DNA from: Symsagittifera roscoffensis | Taxonomy: Eukaryota > Xenacoelomorpha > Acoela > Convolutidae | Length of the DNA: 64,000 nucleotides | NCBI RefSeq assembly: GCF_963678635.1 | Contig: NC_087062.1 | Location: 9,716,670-9,780,669, forward strand | Reading direction: 5' to 3' | Shown here: piece by piece, positions 48,561 to 63,400 of the stretch | Position numbering within the stretch: the first letter of the stretch is position 1 | Layout: each line of letters opens with the position of its first letter | Made by a program: the position numbers and the translations under genes | Notes under the pieces: generated by a model | Told to the model about the DNA's origin: nothing | The model's input: only the letters and a program-made list of their open reading frames with translations | The model's database searches: none

Positions 48561-51500
48561 ACAGCTCTCGAGGTTTGGCCACACGCTGACCCAGAGCAGC
48601 TCTGGAGACTATAGTCTGCTCTCGAGAAATAGCCAAACGCCGACCAAAAATTTCTCTGGAGACTCTAGTCTGCTCTCGAGAACCAGCCACAATCGGACCA
48701 AAAACTGCTCTGTAGACTGTAGACTGCATTCGAGAACTGGCCACAAGCCGACCAAAAACTGCTCTGTAGATTGTAGTCTGCACTCGAGAACCAACCAAAC
48801 TCAGACTAAAACCTGCTCTGTAGATTGTACTCTGCTCGCGCGAACTGGCCACACGCTGAACCAAAGTTACTCGGAGACTGTAGTCTGCACATAAAAACCA
48901 GCCACAGGCCGACCAAAAACTGCTCTGAAGACTGTAGTCTGCACTCGACAACCAGCCACACGCTGAACAAAAAACTGCTCTGTAGACTCTAGTCTGCTCT
49001 CGAGAGCCAGCCACACTCGGAACAAAAACTGCTCTCGAAACTGTAGACTGCACTCGAGAACTGGCCACACGCCGAACAAAAACTGCTCTGTAGAATGTAG
49101 TCTGCATTCGAGAACCAACCAAACTCAGACTAAAAACTGCTCTGTAGATTGTACTCTGCTCGCGCGAACTGGCCACACGCTGAACCAAAGTTACTCGGAG
49201 ACTGTAGTCTGCACATAAAAACAAGCCACAGGCCGAACAAAAACTGCTCTGAAGACTGTAGTCTGCACTCGACAACCAGCCACACGCTGAACAAAAAACT
49301 GCTCAGTAGACTGTAATCTGTTCTCGAGAACTGGTCACACGCTGACCCACAATTTCTCTGTAGACTGTAGTCTGCACCCTAAAACCAGCCACACGCCGAC
49401 CAAAAACAGCTTTAGAGTCGGTAGTCTCCTCTCGAGAACCAGCCACACTCGGACCAAAAATTACTCTGTAGACTGTAGACAGCTCTCGAGATTTGGCCAC
49501 ACGCTGACCCAGAACAGCTCTGGAGACTATAGTCTGCTCTCGAGAAATAGCCACACGCCGACCAAAAACTTCTCTGGAGACTGTAGTCTGCTCTCGATAA
49601 AAAAACACTCGCCGACCAAAAATTTCTCTGGAGACTCTAGTCTGCTCTCGAGAACCAGTCACACTCGGACTAAAAACTGCTCTGTAGATTGTAGACTGCG
49701 CTCGAGAACTGGCCACACGCCGACCAAAAACTGCTCTGTAGAATGTAGTCTGCACTCGAGAAAAAACACTCGCCGATCAAAAAGTTCACTGGAGACTCTA
49801 GTCTGCTCTCGAGAACCAGCCACACTCGGACCAAAAACTGCACTGGAAACTGTAAAGTGCTCTCGAGAACTGGCCAGACACCGATCAAAATCTGAACTGG
49901 AGATTGCAGTCTGCTCTCGAGAACCAGCCACACTCCGACCAAAAACAGCTTTAGAGTCGGTAGTCTCCTCTCGAGAACCAGCCACACTCGGACCAAAAAT
50001 TACTCTGTAGACTGTAGACAGCTCTCGAGATTTGGCCACACGCTGACCCAGAACAGCTCTGGAGACTGTAGTCTGCTCTCGAGAAAAAAACACTCGCCGA
50101 CCAAAAATTTCTCTGGAGAATCTAGTCTGCTCTCGAGAACCAGGCACACTCGGACCAAAAACTGCTCTGTAGACTCTAGACTGCGCTCGAGAAATGGCCA
50201 CACGCCGACCAAAAATTGCTCTGTAGAATGTAGTCTGCACTCGAGAAGCAACCAAACTCAGACTAAAAACTGCTCTGTAGATTGTACTCTGCTCGCAAGA
50301 TGGCCAAAATCTGAACCAAAATTACTCGGAGACTGTAGTCTGCACATAATAACAAGCCACAGGCCGACCAAAAACTGCTCTCTGGACTGTAGTCTGCACT
50401 CGACAACCAGCCAAACTCAGACTAAAAACTGCTCTGTAGATTGTACTCTGCTCGCAAGAACTGGCCATACGCTGAACCAGAGTTACTCGGAGACTGTAGT
50501 CTGCACATAATAACAAGCCACAGGCCGACCAAAAACTGCTCTGTAGACTGTAGTCTGCACTCGACGGCCAGCCACACGCCGAACAAAAAATGCTCTGTAG
50601 ACTGTAAACTGATCTCGAGAACTGGCCACATGTCGACCAAAAACAGCTCTAGAAGCGGTAGTCTCCTCTCGAGAAACAGCCACACTCGGACCAGAAACTA
50701 CTCTGTAGACTGTAGACTGCACTCGAGATTTGGCCACACGCTGACCCAGAACTGGTCTGGAGACTATAGTCTGCTCTCGAGAAATAGCCACACTCCGACC
50801 AAAAACTTCTCTGGAGACTGTAGTCTGCTCTCGAGAATTAGCCAAACGCCGACCAAAGTTTTCTCTGGAGACTTTAGTCTGCTCTCGAGAACCAGCCACA
50901 CTCGGACCAAAAACTGCTCTGTAGACTGTAGACAGGTCTCGAGAACTGGCCACACGCCGACCAAAAACTGCTCTGTAGAATGTAGTGTGCACTCGACAAC
51001 CAACCAAACTCAGACTAAAAAGTGCTCTGTAGATTGTACTCTGCTCGCAAGAAATGGCCAAAATCTGAACCAAAATTACTCGGAGACTGTAGTCTGCACA
51101 TAATAACAAGCCACAGGCCGACCAAAAACTGCTCTGTGGACTGTAGTCTGCACTCGACAACCAGCCAAACTCAGACTAAAAACTGCTCTGTAGATTGTAC
51201 TCTGCTCGCAAGAACTGGCCAAACGCTCAACCAAAATTACTCGGAGACTGTAGTCTGCACATAATAAAAAGCCACACGCCGACCAAAAACTGCTCTGTGA
51301 ACTGTAAACTGCTCTCGAGAAATGGCCACGCGCCGACCAAAAACTGAACTGGAGATTGTAGTTTGCTCTCGAGAACCAGCCACACTCTGACCAAAAACAG
51401 CACTAGACTCGGTAGTCTCCTACCGAGAACCAGCCACTCTCGGACCAAAAAACCGCTCTGTAGACTGTAGACAGGTCTCGAGAACTGACCACACGCCGAC

Positions 51501-53929
51501 CAAAAACTGCTCTGTAGAATGTAGTGTGCACTCGAGAACCAACCAAAATCAGACTAAAAACTGCTCTGTAGATTGTAGAAAGACAGCTCGCAAGAACTGG
51601 CCAAACGCTGAACCAAAATTACTCAGAGACTGTAGTCTGCATATAATAACAAGCCACACGCCGACCAAAAACTGCTCTGTGAACTGTAAACTGCTCTCGA
51701 GAAATGGCCACGCGCCGACCAAAAACTGAACTGGAGATTGTAGTTTGCTCTCGAGAACCAGCCAAACTCTGACCAAAAACAGCACTAGACTCGGTAGTCT
51801 CCTACCGAGAACCAGCCACTCTCGGACCAAAAACTGCTCTCGAGACTGTAGACTGCACTCGAGAACTGGCCTCACGCCGAACAAAAACTGCTCTGTAGAA
51901 TGTATTCTGCACTCGAGAACCAACCAAACTCAGATCTAAAACTGCTCAGTTGATTGTACTCTGCTCGCGCGAACTGGCCACACGCTGAACCAAAGTTAAT
52001 CGGAGACTGTAGTCTGCACATAATAACAAGCCACAAGCCGACCAAAAACTGCTCTGAAGACTGTAGACTGCATTCCACAACCAGCCACACGCCGGCCAAA
52101 ACTGCTCTGTAGACTGTAAACTGCTCTCGAGAACTGGCCACACGGCGACCAAAAACTGAACTGGAGATTGTAGTTTGCTCTCGAGAACCAGCCACACTCT
52201 GACCAAAAACAGCACTAGACTCGGTAGTCTCCTACCGAGAACCAGCCACTCTCGGACCAAAAACTGCTCTCGAGACTGTAGACTGCACTCGAGAACTGGC
52301 CTCACGCCGAACAAAAACTGCTCTGTAGAATGTATTCTGCACTCGAGAACCAACCAAACTCAGATCTAAAACTGCTCAGTAGATTGTACTCCGACCAAAA
52401 ACAGCTCTAGAGTCGGTAGTCTCCTCTCGAGAATCAGCCACACTCGGACCAAAAACTACTCTGTAGGTTGTAGACTGCTCTCGAGATTTGGTCACACGCT
52501 GACCCAGAACCGCTCTGGAGACTATAGTCTGCTCTCGAGAAATAGCCACACGCCGACCAAAAACTTCTCAGGAGACTCTAGTCGGCTGTCGAGAACCAGC
52601 CACACTCGGTCTAAAAAATTCTCTGTAGTCTGTAGACTGCACTCGAGAACTGGCCACATGCCGACCAAAAAATGCTCTGTAGAATGTAGTCTGCACTCGA
52701 GAACCATCTGAACTGGAGATTGTAGTCTGCTCTCGAGCACCAGCCACACTCTGACCAAAAAAAGCACTAATCTCGGTAGTCTCCAACCGAGAACCAGCCT
52801 CTCTCGGACCAAAACCGCTCTGTAGACTGTAGACAGGTCTCGAGAACTGACCACACGCCGACCAAAAACTTCTCTGTAGAATGTAGTGTGCACTCGAGAA
52901 CCAACCAAACTCAGACTAAAAACTGCTCTGTAGAGTGTACTCTGCTCGCAAGAACTGGCCAAACGCTGAACCAAAATTACTCAGAGACTGTAGTCTGCAC
53001 ATAATTACAAGCCACACGCCGACCAAAAACTGCTCTGTGAACTGTAAACTGCTCTCTAGAAATGGCCACGCGCCGACCAAAAACTGAACTGGAGATTGCA
53101 GTTTGCTCTCGAGAACCAGCCACACTCTGACCAAAAACAGCACTAGACTCGGTAGTCTCCTACCGAGAACCAGCCAGTCTCGGACCAAAAACCGCTCTGT
53201 AGACCGTAGACAGGTCTCGAGAACTGACCACACGCCGACCAAAAACTGCCCTGTAGAATGTAGTGTGCACTCGAGAACCAACCAAACTCAGACTAAAAAC
53301 TGCTCTGTAGATTGTACTCTGCTCGCAAGAACTGGCCAAACGCTGAATTAAAATTACTCAGAGACTGTAGTCTGCACATAATAACAAGCCACACGCCGAC
53401 CAAAAACTGCTCTGTGAACTGTAAACTGCTCTCGAGAAATGGCCACGCGCCGACCAAAAACTGAACTGGAGATTGTAGTTTGCTCTCGAGAACCAGCCAC
53501 ACTCTGACCAAAAACCGCTCTGTAGACTGTAGACAGGTCTCGAGAACTGACCACACGCCGACCAAAAACTGCTCTGTAGAATGTAGTGTGCACTCGAGAA
53601 CCAACCAAACTCAGACTAAAAACTGCTCTGTAGATTGTACTCTGCTCGCAAGAACTGGCCAAACGCTGAATTAAAATTACTCAGAGACTGTAGTCTGCAC
53701 ATAATAACAAGCCACACGCCGACCAAAAACTGCTCTGTGAACTGTAAACTGCTCTCGAGAAATGGCCACGCGCCGACCAAAAACTGAACTGGAGATTGTA
53801 GTTTGCTCTCGAGAACCAGCCACACTCTGACCAAAAACAGCACTAGACTCGGTAGTCTCCTACCGAGAACCAGCCACTCTCGGACCAAAAACTGCTCTCC
53901 AGACTGTAGACTGCACTCGAGAACTGGCC

Positions 53930-56900
53930 TCACGCCGAACAAAAACTGCTCTGTAGAATGTATTCTGCACTCGAGAACCAACCAAACTCAGATTTAAAAC
54001 TGCTTTGTAGATTGTACTCTGCTCGCGCGAACTGGCCACACGCTGAACCAAAGTTACTCGGAGACTGTAGTCTGCACATAATAACAAGCCACAGGCCGAC
54101 CAAAAACTGCTCTGAAGACTGTAGACTGCACTCCACAACCAGCCACACGCCGACCAAAACTGCTCTGTAGACTGTAAACTGCTCTCGAGAACTGGCCACA
54201 CGCCGACCAAAAACTGAACTGGAGATTGTAGTCTGCTCTCGAGAACCAGCCACACTCCGACCAAAAACAGCTCTAGAGTCGGTAGTCTCCTCTCGAGAAT
54301 CAGCCACACTTGGACCAAAAACTACTCTGTAGGTTGTAGACTGCTCTCGAGATTTGGCCACACGCTGACCCAGAACCGCTCTGGAGACTATAGTCTGCTC
54401 TCGAGAAATAGCCACACGACGACCAAAAACTTCTCAGGAGACTATAGTCGGCTGTCGAGAACCAGCCACACTCGGTCTAAAAAATTCTCTCTAGTCTGTA
54501 GACTGCACTCGAGAACTGGCCACATGCCGACCAAAAACAGCTCTGTAGAATGTAGTCTGCACTCGAGAACCATCTGAACTGGAGATTGTAGTCTGCTCTC
54601 GAGCACCAGCCACACTCCGACCAAAAACAGCTCTAGAGTCGGTAGTCTCCTCTCGTGAACCAGCCACACTCGGACCAAAAATTACTCTCTAGACTGCAGA
54701 CTGCTCTCGAGATTTGGCCACACGCTGACCCAGAACTGGTCTGGAGACTATAGTCTGCTCTCGAGAACCAGCCACACTCGGACCAAAAACTGCTTTGTAG
54801 ACTGTAGACTGTACTCGAGAACTGACCACACGCCGACCAAAAACTGCTCTGTAGATTATAGTCTACACTCGAGAACCAACCAAACTCAGACTAAAAACTG
54901 CTCTGAATATTGTACTATGCTCGCGACAACTGGCCACACGCTGAACCAAAATGACTCGAAGACTGTAGTCTGCACCTAAAAACAAGCCACAGGCCGACCA
55001 AAAATTGCTCTGTAGACTGTAGTCTGCACTCGACAACCAGCCACACTCCGACCAAAAACTGCTCTGTAGACTGTAAACTGCTCTCGAGAATTGGCCACAC
55101 GCCGATCAAAAACTGAACTGGAGATTGTAGTCTGCTCTCGACAACCAGCCACACTCCGACTAAAAAAAGCTCTAGAGTCGGTAGTCTCCTCTCGAGAACC
55201 AGCCACACTCCGACCAAAAACTACTATTTAGATTGTAGACTGCTCTCGAGATTTGGACACATGATGACCCGGGACTGCTCTTGAGACTGTAGTCTGCTCT
55301 CGAGAAGTAGCCACACGCCGACCAAAAATTTCTCTGGAGACTCTAATCTGCTCTCGAGTACCAGCCACGCTCGGACCAAAACTGCTCTGTAGACTGTAGA
55401 CTGCACTCGAGAACTGGCCACACACCGACCAAAAACTGCTCTGTAGAGTGTAGTCTGCACTCGAGAACCAACCAAACTCAGACTAAAAACTGCTCTGTAG
55501 ATTTTACTCTGCTTGCGAGAACTGGCCACACGCTGAACCAAAATTACTCGGAGACTGTAGTTTGCACATAATCACAAGCCACAGGCCGACCAAAAACTGG
55601 TCTGGAGACTGTAGTCTGTACTCGACAACCAGCCACACGCCGACCAAAAACTGCTCTGTAGACTGTAAACTGCTCTCGAGAGCTGGCCACACGCCGACCA
55701 AAAACTGAACTGGAGATTGAAGTCTGCTCTCGAGAACCAGCCACACTCCGACCAAAAACAGCTTTAGAGTCGGTAGTCTCCTCTCGAGAACCAGCCACAC
55801 TCGGACCAAAAATTACTCTGTAGACTGTAGACAGCTCTCGAGATTTGGCCACACGCTGACCAAAAACTGCTCTGTAGAATGTAGTGTGCACTCGAGAACC
55901 AACCAAACTCAGACTAAAAAATGCTCTGTAGATTGTACTCTGCTCGCAAGAACTGGCCAAACGCTGAACCAAAATTACTCAGAGACTGTAGTCTGCACAT
56001 AATAACAAGTCACACGCCGACCAAAAACTGCTCTGTGAACTGTAAACTGCTCTCGAGAAATGGCCACGCGCCGACCAAAAACTGAACTGGAGATTGTAGT
56101 TTGCTCTCGAGAACCAGCCACACTCTGACCAACAACCGCTCTGTAGACTGTAGACAGGTCTCGAGAACTGACCACACGCCGACCAAAAACTGCTCTGTAG
56201 AATGTAGTGTGCACTCGAGAACCAACCAAACTCAGACTAAAAACTGCTCTGTAGATTGTACTCTGCTCGCAAGAACTGGCCAAACGCTGAACCAAAATTA
56301 CCCAGAGACTGTAGTCTGCACATAATAACAAGCCACACGCCGACCAAAAACTGCTCTGTGAACTGTAAACTGCTCTCGAGAAATGGCCACGCGCCGACCA
56401 AAAACTGGACTGGAGATTGTAGTTTGCTCTCGAGAACCAGCCACACTCTGACCAAAAAAAGCACTAGACTCGGTAGTCTCCTACCGAGAACCAGCCACTC
56501 TCGGACCAAAAACTGCTCTCGAGACTGTAGACTGCACTCGAGAACTGGCCTCACGCCGAACAAAAACTGCTCTGTAGAATGTATTCTGCACTCGAGAACC
56601 AACCAAACTCAGATTTAAAACTGCTTTGTAGATTGTACTCTGCTCGCAAGAACTGGCCAAACGCTGAACCAAAATTACCCAGAGACTGTAGTCTGCACAT
56701 AATAACAAGCCACACGCCGACCAAAAACTGCTCTGTGAACTGTAAACTGCTCTCGAGAAATGGCCACGCGCCGACCAAAAACTGGACTGGAGATTATAGT
56801 TTGCTCTCGAGAACCAGCCACACTCTGACCAAAAAAAGCACTAGACTCGGTAGTCTCCTACCGAGAACCAGCCACTCTCGGACCAAAAACTGCTCTCGAG

Positions 56901-57860
56901 ACTGTAGACTGCACTCGAGAACTGGCCACACGCTGAACCAAAGTTACTCGGAGACTGTAGTCTGCACATAATAACAAGCCACAGGCCGACCAAAAACTGC
57001 TCTGAAGACTGTAGACTGCACTCCACAACCAGCCACACGCCGACCAAAACTGCTCTGTAGACTGTAAACTGCTCTCGAGAACTGGCCACACGCCGACCAA
57101 AAACTGAACTGGAGATTGTAGTCTGCTCTCGAGAACCAGCCACACTCCGACCAAAAACAGCTCTACAGTTGGTAGTCTCCTCTCGAGAATCAGCCACACT
57201 TGGACCAAAAACTACTCTGTAGGTTGTAGACTGCTCTCGAGATTTGGCCACACGCTGACCCAGAACCGCTCTGGAGACTATAGTCTGCTCTCGAGAAATA
57301 GCCACACGCCGACCAAAAACTTCTCAGGAGACTATAGTCGGCTGTCGAGAACCAGCCACACTCGGTCTAAAAAATTCTCTCTAGTCTGTAGACTGCACTC
57401 GAGAACTGGCCACATGCCGACCAAAAACAGCTCTGTAGAATGTAGTCTGCACTCGAGAACCATCTGAACTGGAGATTGTAGTCTGCTCTCGAGCACCAGC
57501 CACACTCCGACCAAAAACAGCTCTAGAGTCGGTAGTCTCCTCTCGAAAACCAGCCACACTCGGACCAAAAATTACTCTCTAGACTGCAGACTACTCTCGA
57601 GATTTGGCCACACGCTGACCCAGAACTGGTCTGGAGACTATAGTCTGCTCTCGAGAACCAGCCACACTCGGACCAAAAACTGCTTTGTAGACTGTAGACT
57701 GTACTCGAGAACTGACCACACGCCGACCAAAAACTGCTCTGTAGATTATAGTCTGCTGTCGAGTACCAGCCACGCTCGGACCAAAACTGCTCTGTAGACT
57801 GTAGACTGCACTCGAGAACTGGCCACACGCCGACCAAAAACTGCTCTGTAGAGTGTAGTC
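53930..57860 (+). repeat. Satellite block duplication, offset 2,890 bp
   Basis: The segment with GAACCATCTGAACTGGAGAT (a fusion of two variants), at about 54568 and 57458, lies in a block of about 900 bp present twice, 2,890 bp apart. A third, more diverged version of this fusion is at about 52703. Confidence 0.7.
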
Positions 57861-59460
57861 TGCACTCGAGAACCAACCAAACTCAGACTAAAAACTGCTC
57901 TGTAGATTGTACTCTGCTTGCGAGAAATGGCCACACGCTGAACCAAAATTACTCGTAGACTGTAGTTTGCACATAATCACAAGCCACATGCCGACCAAAA
58001 ACTGCTCTGTAGACTGTAGTCTGTACTCGACAACCAGCCACACGCCGACCAAAAACTGCTCTGTAGACTGTAAACTGCTCTCGAGAGCTGGCCACACGCC
58101 GACCAAAAACTGAACTGGAGATTGAAGTATGCTCTCGAGAACCAGCCACACTCCGACCAAAAACAGCTCTAGAGTCGGTAGTCTCCTCTCGAGAACCAGC
58201 CACACTCGGACCAAAAACTACTCCGTAGACTGTAGACTGCTCTCAAGATTTCGCCACACGCCGACCCAGAACTGCTCTGGAGACTATAGTCTGCTTTCGA
58301 GAAATAGCCACACGCCGACCAAAAACTGCTCTGGAGACTGCAGTCAGCTCTCGAGAAAAAGCTACACGCCGACCAAAATATTCTCTGGAGACTCCAATCT
58401 GCTCTCGAGAACCAGCCACACTCTGACCAAAAAATGCTCTGCAGACTGTAGACTGCACTAGAGAACTGGCCACACGCCGATCAAAAACTGAACTGGAGAT
58501 TGTAGTCTGCTCTCGACAACCAGCCACACTCCGACTAAAAAAAGCTCTAGAGTCGGTAGTCTCCTCTCGAGAACCAGCCACACTCCGACCAAAAACTACT
58601 ATTTAGATTGTAGACTGCTCTCGAGATTTGGGCACATGCTGACCCGGGACTGCTCTTGAGACTGTAGTCTGCTCTCGAGAAGTAGCCACACGCCGACCAA
58701 AAATTTCTCTGGAGACTCTAGTCTGCTCTCGAGTACCAGCCACGCTCGGACCAAAACTGCTCTGTAGACTGTAGACTGCACTCGAGAACTGGCCACACGC
58801 CGACCAAAAACTGCTCTGTAGAAAGTAGTCTGCACTCGAGAACCAACCAAACTCAGACTAAAAACTGCTCTGTAGGTTGTACTCTGCTTGCGAGAACTGG
58901 CCACACGCTGAACCAAAATTACTCGGATACTGTAGTTTGCACATAATCACAAGCCACAGGCCGACCAAAAACTGCTCTGTAGACTGTAGTCTGTACTCGA
59001 CAACCAGCCACACGCCGACCAAAAACTGCTCTGTAGACTGTAAACTGCTCTCGAGAGCTGGCCACACGCCGACCAAGAACTGAACTGGAGATTGAAGTCT
59101 GCTCTCGAGAACCAGCCACACTCCGACCAAAAACAGCTCTAGAGTCGGTAGTCTCCTCTCGAGAACCAGCCACACTCGGACCAAAAACTACTCCGTAGAC
59201 TGTAGACTGCTCTCAAGATTTCGCCACACGCCGACCCAGAACTGCTCTGGAGACTATAGTCTGCTTTCGAGAAATAGCCACACGCCGACCAAAAACTGCT
59301 CTGGAGACTGCAGTCAGCTCTCGAGAAAAAGCCACACGCCGACCAAAATATTCTCTGGAGACTCCAATCTGCTCTCGAGAACCAGCCACACTCTGACCAA
59401 AAAATGCTCTGCAGACTGTAGACTGCACTAGAGAACTGGCCACACGCCGACCAAAAACTG
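57600..59460 (+). repeat. Satellite 970-bp tandem blocks (18-mer)
   Basis: 57888-58480 repeats at 58858-59450, a step of 970 bp. The markers CTCAAGATTTCGCCACACGCC (about 58232 and 59202) and TATTCTCTGGAGACTCCAAT occur in both. Confidence 0.7.
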
Positions 59461-60449
59461 CTCTGTAGAATGTAGTCTGCACTCGAGAACCAACCAAACT
59501 CAGACTAAAAACTGCTCTGTAGACTGTTGTCTGCTCGCGAGAACTGGCCACACGCTGAACCAAAATTTTTCGGAGACTGTAGTCTGCACAAAGTAACAAG
59601 CCACAGGCCGACCAAAAACTGCTCTGTAGACTTTAGTCTGCACTCGACAACCAGCCACACGCCGACCAAAAACTACTCTGTAGACTGCAGACTGCTCTCG
59701 AGATTTGGGCACACAATTTTCCAAAACTGTTCTGGAGACTGTAGTCTGCTCTCGAGAAATAGCCCACTCCGACCAAAATCTGCTCTGGAGACTGTAGTCT
59801 GCTCTCGTGAAATAGCCAATATGCCGACCAAAAACTGCTCTGTAGAATGTAGCCTGCACTCGATAACCAGCCACACGTCGACCAAAAATTTCTCTGGAGA
59901 CTCTAGTCTGCTCTCGAGAACCAGCCACACTCGGACCAAAAACTGCTCTGTAGACTGTAGACTGCCTCGAGAACTGGCCACACGCCGACCAAAAACTGCT
60001 CTGTAGAGTGTAGTCTGCACTCGAGAACCAACCAAACTCAGACTAAAAACTGCTCTGTAGATTGTACTCTGCTTGCGAGAACTGGCCACACGCTGAACCA
60101 AAATTACTCGGAGACTGTAGTTTGCACATAAAAACAAGCCACAGGCCGACCAAAAACTGCTCTGTAGACTGTAGTCTGCACTCGACAACCAGCCACACGC
60201 CGACCAAAAACTGCTCTGTAGATTGTAAACTGCTCTCGAGAACTGGCCACACACCGACCAAAAACTGAACTGGAGATTGTAGTCTGCTCTCGAGAACCAG
60301 TCACACTCCGACCAAAAACAGCTCTAGAGTCGGTAGTTTCCTCTCGAGAACCAGCCACATTCGGACCAAAAACTACTCCGTAGACTGTAGACTGCTCTCG
60401 AAATTTCGCCACACGCCGACTCAGAACTGCTCTTGAGACTGTAGCCTGC

Positions 60450-63400
60450 TCTCGAGAAATAGCCACACGCCGACCAAAAACTTCTCTGGAGACTCTAGTC
60501 TGCTCTCGAAAACCAGCCATGCTCGGACCAAAAACTGCTCTGTAGACTGTAGCCTGCTCTCGAGAAATAGCCACACGCCGACCAAAAACTTCTCTGGAGA
60601 CTCTAGTCTGCTCTCGAAAACCAGCCATGCTCGGACCAAAAACTGCTCTGTAGAATGTAATCTGCACTCGAGAACCAACCAAACTCAGACTAAAAACTGC
60701 TCTGTAGATTGTACTCTGCTCGCGAGAACTGGCCACACGCTGAACTAAAATTACTCGGAGACTGTAGTTTGCACATAATAACAAGCCACAGGCCGACCAA
60801 AAACTGCTCTGTAGACTGTAGTATGTACTCGACAACCAGCCACACGCCGACCAAAATTTGCTCTGTAGACTGTAAACTGCTCTCGAGAACTGGCCACACG
60901 CCGACCAAAAACTGAACTGGAGATTGAAGTCTGCTCTCGAGAACCAGCCACACTCCGACCAAAAACAGCTCTAGAGTCGGTAGTCTCCTCTCGAGAACCA
61001 GCCACACTCGGACCAAAAACTACTCCGTAGACTGTAGACTGCTCTCAAGATTTCGCCACACGCCGACCCAGAACTGCTCTGGAGACTATAGTCAGCTTTC
61101 GAGAAATAGCCACACGCCGACCAAAAACTGCTCTGGAGACTGCAGTCAGCTCTCGAGAAAAAGCCACACGCCGACCAAAATATTCTCTGGAGACTCCAAT
61201 CTGCTCTCGAGAACCAGCCACACTCTGACCAAAAAATGCTCTGCAGACTGTAGTCTGCACTCGACAACCAGCCACACACCGACCAAAAACTGCTCTGTAG
61301 ACTGTAAACTGCTCTCGAGAATTGGCCATACGCCGACCAAACTATTCTCTGGAGACTCTAATCTGCTCTCGAGAACCAGCTACACTCTGACCGAAAAAAG
61401 CTCTGCAGACTGTAGACTGCACTAGAGAACTGGCCACACGCCGACCAAAAACTGCTCTGTAGAATGTAGTCTGCACTCGAGAACCAACCAAACTCAGACT
61501 AAAAACTGCTCTATAGACTGTTGTCTGCTCGCGAGAACTGGCAACACGCTGAACCAAAATTTTTTGGAGACTGTAGTCTGCACAAAATAACAAGCCACAG
61601 ACGACCAAAAACTGCTCTGTAGATTTTAGTCTGCACTCGACAACCAGCCACACGCCGACCAAAAACTACTCTGTAGACTGCAGACTGCTCTCGAGAATTG
61701 GCCATACGCCGACCAAACTATTCTCTGGAGACTCTAATCTGCTCTCGAGAACCAGCTACACTCTGACCGAAAAATGCTCTGCAGACTGTAGACTGCACTA
61801 GAGAACTGGCCACACGCCGACCAAAAACTGCTCTGTAGACTGTAGTCTGCACTCGACAACCAGCCTCACGCCGACCAAAAACTACTCTGTAGACTGCAGA
61901 CTGCTCTCGAGATTTGGGCACACAATTTTCCAAATCTGTTCTGGAGACTGTAGTCTGCTCTCGAGAAATAGCCCACTCCGACCAAAATCTGCTCTGGAGA
62001 CTGTAGTCTGCTCTCGTGAAATAGCCAATATGCCGACCAAAAACTGCTCTGTAGAATGTAGCCTGCACTCGATAACCAGCCACACGCCGACCAAAAACTG
62101 CTCTGTAGATTGTAAACTGCTCTCGAGAACTGGCCACACACCGACCAAAAACTGAACTGGAGATTGTAGTCTGCTCTCGAGAACCAGTCACACTCCGACC
62201 AAAAACAGCTCTAGAGTCGGTAGTTTCCTCTCGAGAACCAGCCACACTCGGACCAAAAACTACTCCGTAGACTGTAGACTGCTCTCGAGATTTCGCCACA
62301 CGCCGACCCAGAACTGCTCTTGAGACTGTAGCCTGCTCTCGAGAAATAGCCACACGCCGACCAAAAACTTCTCTGGATACTCTAGTCTGCTCTCGAGAAC
62401 CAGCCACGCTCGGACCAAAAACTGCTCTGTAGACTGTAGACTGCACTCGAGAACTGGCCACACACCGACCAAAAACTGCTCTGTAGAATGTAATCTGCAC
62501 TCGAGAACCAACCAAACTCAGACTAAAAACTGCTCTGTAGATTGTACTCTGCTCGCGAGAACTGGCCACACGCTGAACTAAAATTACTCGGAGACTGTAG
62601 TTTGCACATAATAACAAGCCACAGGCCGACCAAAAACTGCTCTGTAGACTGTAGTCTGTACTCGACAACCAGCCACACGCCGACCAAAAACTGCTCTGTA
62701 GACTGTAAACTGCTCTCGAGAACTGGCCACACGCCGACCAAAAACTGAACTGGAGATTGAAGTCTGCTCTCGAGAACCAGCCACATTCCGACCAAAAACA
62801 GCTCTAGAGTCGGTAGTCTCCTCTCGAGAACCAGCCACACTCGGACCAAAAACTACTCCGTAGACTGTAGACTGCTCTCAAGATTTCGCCACACGCCGAC
62901 CCAGAACTGCTCTGGAGACTATAGTCTGCTTTCGAGAAATAGCCACACGCCGACCAAAAACTGCTCTGGAGACTGCAGTCAGCTCTCGAGAAAAAGCCAC
63001 ACGCCGACCAAAATATTCTCTGGAGACTCCAATCTGCTCTCGAGAACCAGCCACACTCTGACCAAAAAATGCTCTGCAGACTGTAGTCTGCACTCGACAA
63101 CCAGCCACACACCGACCAAAAACTGCTCTGTAGACTGTAAACTGCTCTCGAGAATTGGCCATACGCCGACCAAACTATTCTCTGGAGACTCTAATCTGCT
63201 CTCGAGAACCAGCTACACTCTGACCGAAAAAAGCTCTGCAGACTGTAGACTGCACTAGAGAACTGGCCACACGCCGACCAAAAACTGCTCTGTAGAATGT
63301 AGTCTGCACTCGAGAACCAACCAAACTCAGACTAAAAACTGCTCTGTAGACTGTTGTCTGCTCGCGAGAACTGGCAACACGCTGAACCAAAATTTTTTGG